Of a DNA stretch of 64,000 nt, positions 63,922 through 64,000 are shown piece after piece; position 1 is the stretch's first letter; each line of letters opens with the position of its first letter. This DNA is from an uncultured Bacteroidales bacterium (GTDB lineage: Bacteria; Bacteroidota; Bacteroidia; Bacteroidales; Bacteroidaceae): contig CACYXI010000014.1 of assembly GCA_902778265.1 (NCBI GenBank), forward strand, positions 1 through 64,000. Direction: 5' to 3'. Below the pieces are notes generated by a model. The model was given only the letters and a program-made list of their open reading frames with translations. It searched no databases and had not been told where the DNA came from. The position numbers were made by a program, and so were the translations under genes.

Positions 63922-64000
63922 TTTACTAAAAATTACCACGAATTACCAGAAAATTTCCCAAAAATAAATTTTCTGATTTAAATTTTCTGGTCATCGTCGC

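Overview
The window reads as chromosomal DNA of a member of the Bacteroidales, most likely a Prevotella-like species (Prevotellaceae). Evidence seen directly: many promoters of the Bacteroidetes type (TTTG, about 20 bases, TAnnTTTG); a tmRNA whose tag reads GENNYALAA; a serine palmitoyltransferase homologue; a UpxY/NusG-like antiterminator; a DUF4248 / CHC2 primase / DUF3987-like trio; and a FadL-type protein and TonB-plug protein of Bacteroidales style. The species is inferred, not shown.

Layout. 1-369: tmRNA (minus strand, 3' end cut by the window edge). 557-4582: exopolysaccharide export and control set (Wza-like lipoprotein, Wzc-like tyrosine kinase, PHP-type tyrosine phosphatase), followed by a YqiA-like esterase and an HD-domain protein. 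5792-8334: serine palmitoyltransferase divergent from a diacylglycerol/sphingoid-kinase-family lipid kinase. 8366-14648: a UDG-superfamily protein, then an oxidative L-fucose-type catabolic set (zinc dehydrogenase, COG3618 lactonase, aldo/keto reductase) divergent from an AraC regulator and a FucP symporter. 15412-18050: GNAT acetyltransferase, DUF5131 protein, and a 1.2-kb gene-poor patch with nested inverted repeats. 18051-33012: housekeeping and envelope genes (Tex, plug-only TonB protein, FadL-like porin, HAD phosphatase, GH43, Upp/UraA, FNT channel, BI-1, acidic protein, RarA, TRIC-like protein, HIT). 33278-38051: dTDP-L-rhamnose operon rfbD-A-C-B ending in a NusG/UpxY-like gene. 38369-51531: TrmH-like methylase, BamA/TamA-like protein with a frameshift, PIN-domain protein with basic and low-complexity tails, UDG-like protein, a 31-residue small protein, nucleoside phosphorylase, PD40 protein, EamA transporter, C-GCAxxG protein, CE1-like esterase. 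52165-59257: accessory stretch (DUF6266, DUF4248, CHC2 primase, frameshifted DUF3987-like protein, three unknown proteins). 59425-61420: a cytosine-5 methyltransferase overlapping a probable restriction endonuclease. 61565-63875: two small membrane proteins and pabB-pabC.

The most striking feature is the intergenic DNA. At least a dozen gaps hold 'mirror' elements: a left arm made of a short word repeated with small changes (for example variants of GTGAAAAAT), a unique centre, and a right arm that is the reverse complement of the left. At least eight word families unrelated in sequence share this architecture. Some sit in 5' leaders, some between convergent genes, and several run into genes: three proteins end in N-E-K-stop and FucP ends in RPTPQPLP-stop read from such an arm, and two genes carry word-like repeats in frame. 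One locus nests one family inside another, and a 300-bp member is duplicated on both sides of the DUF6266 gene. This is the best candidate here for something not described by ordinary gene annotation. All functions are assigned from sequence motifs and family knowledge; no database search was run.
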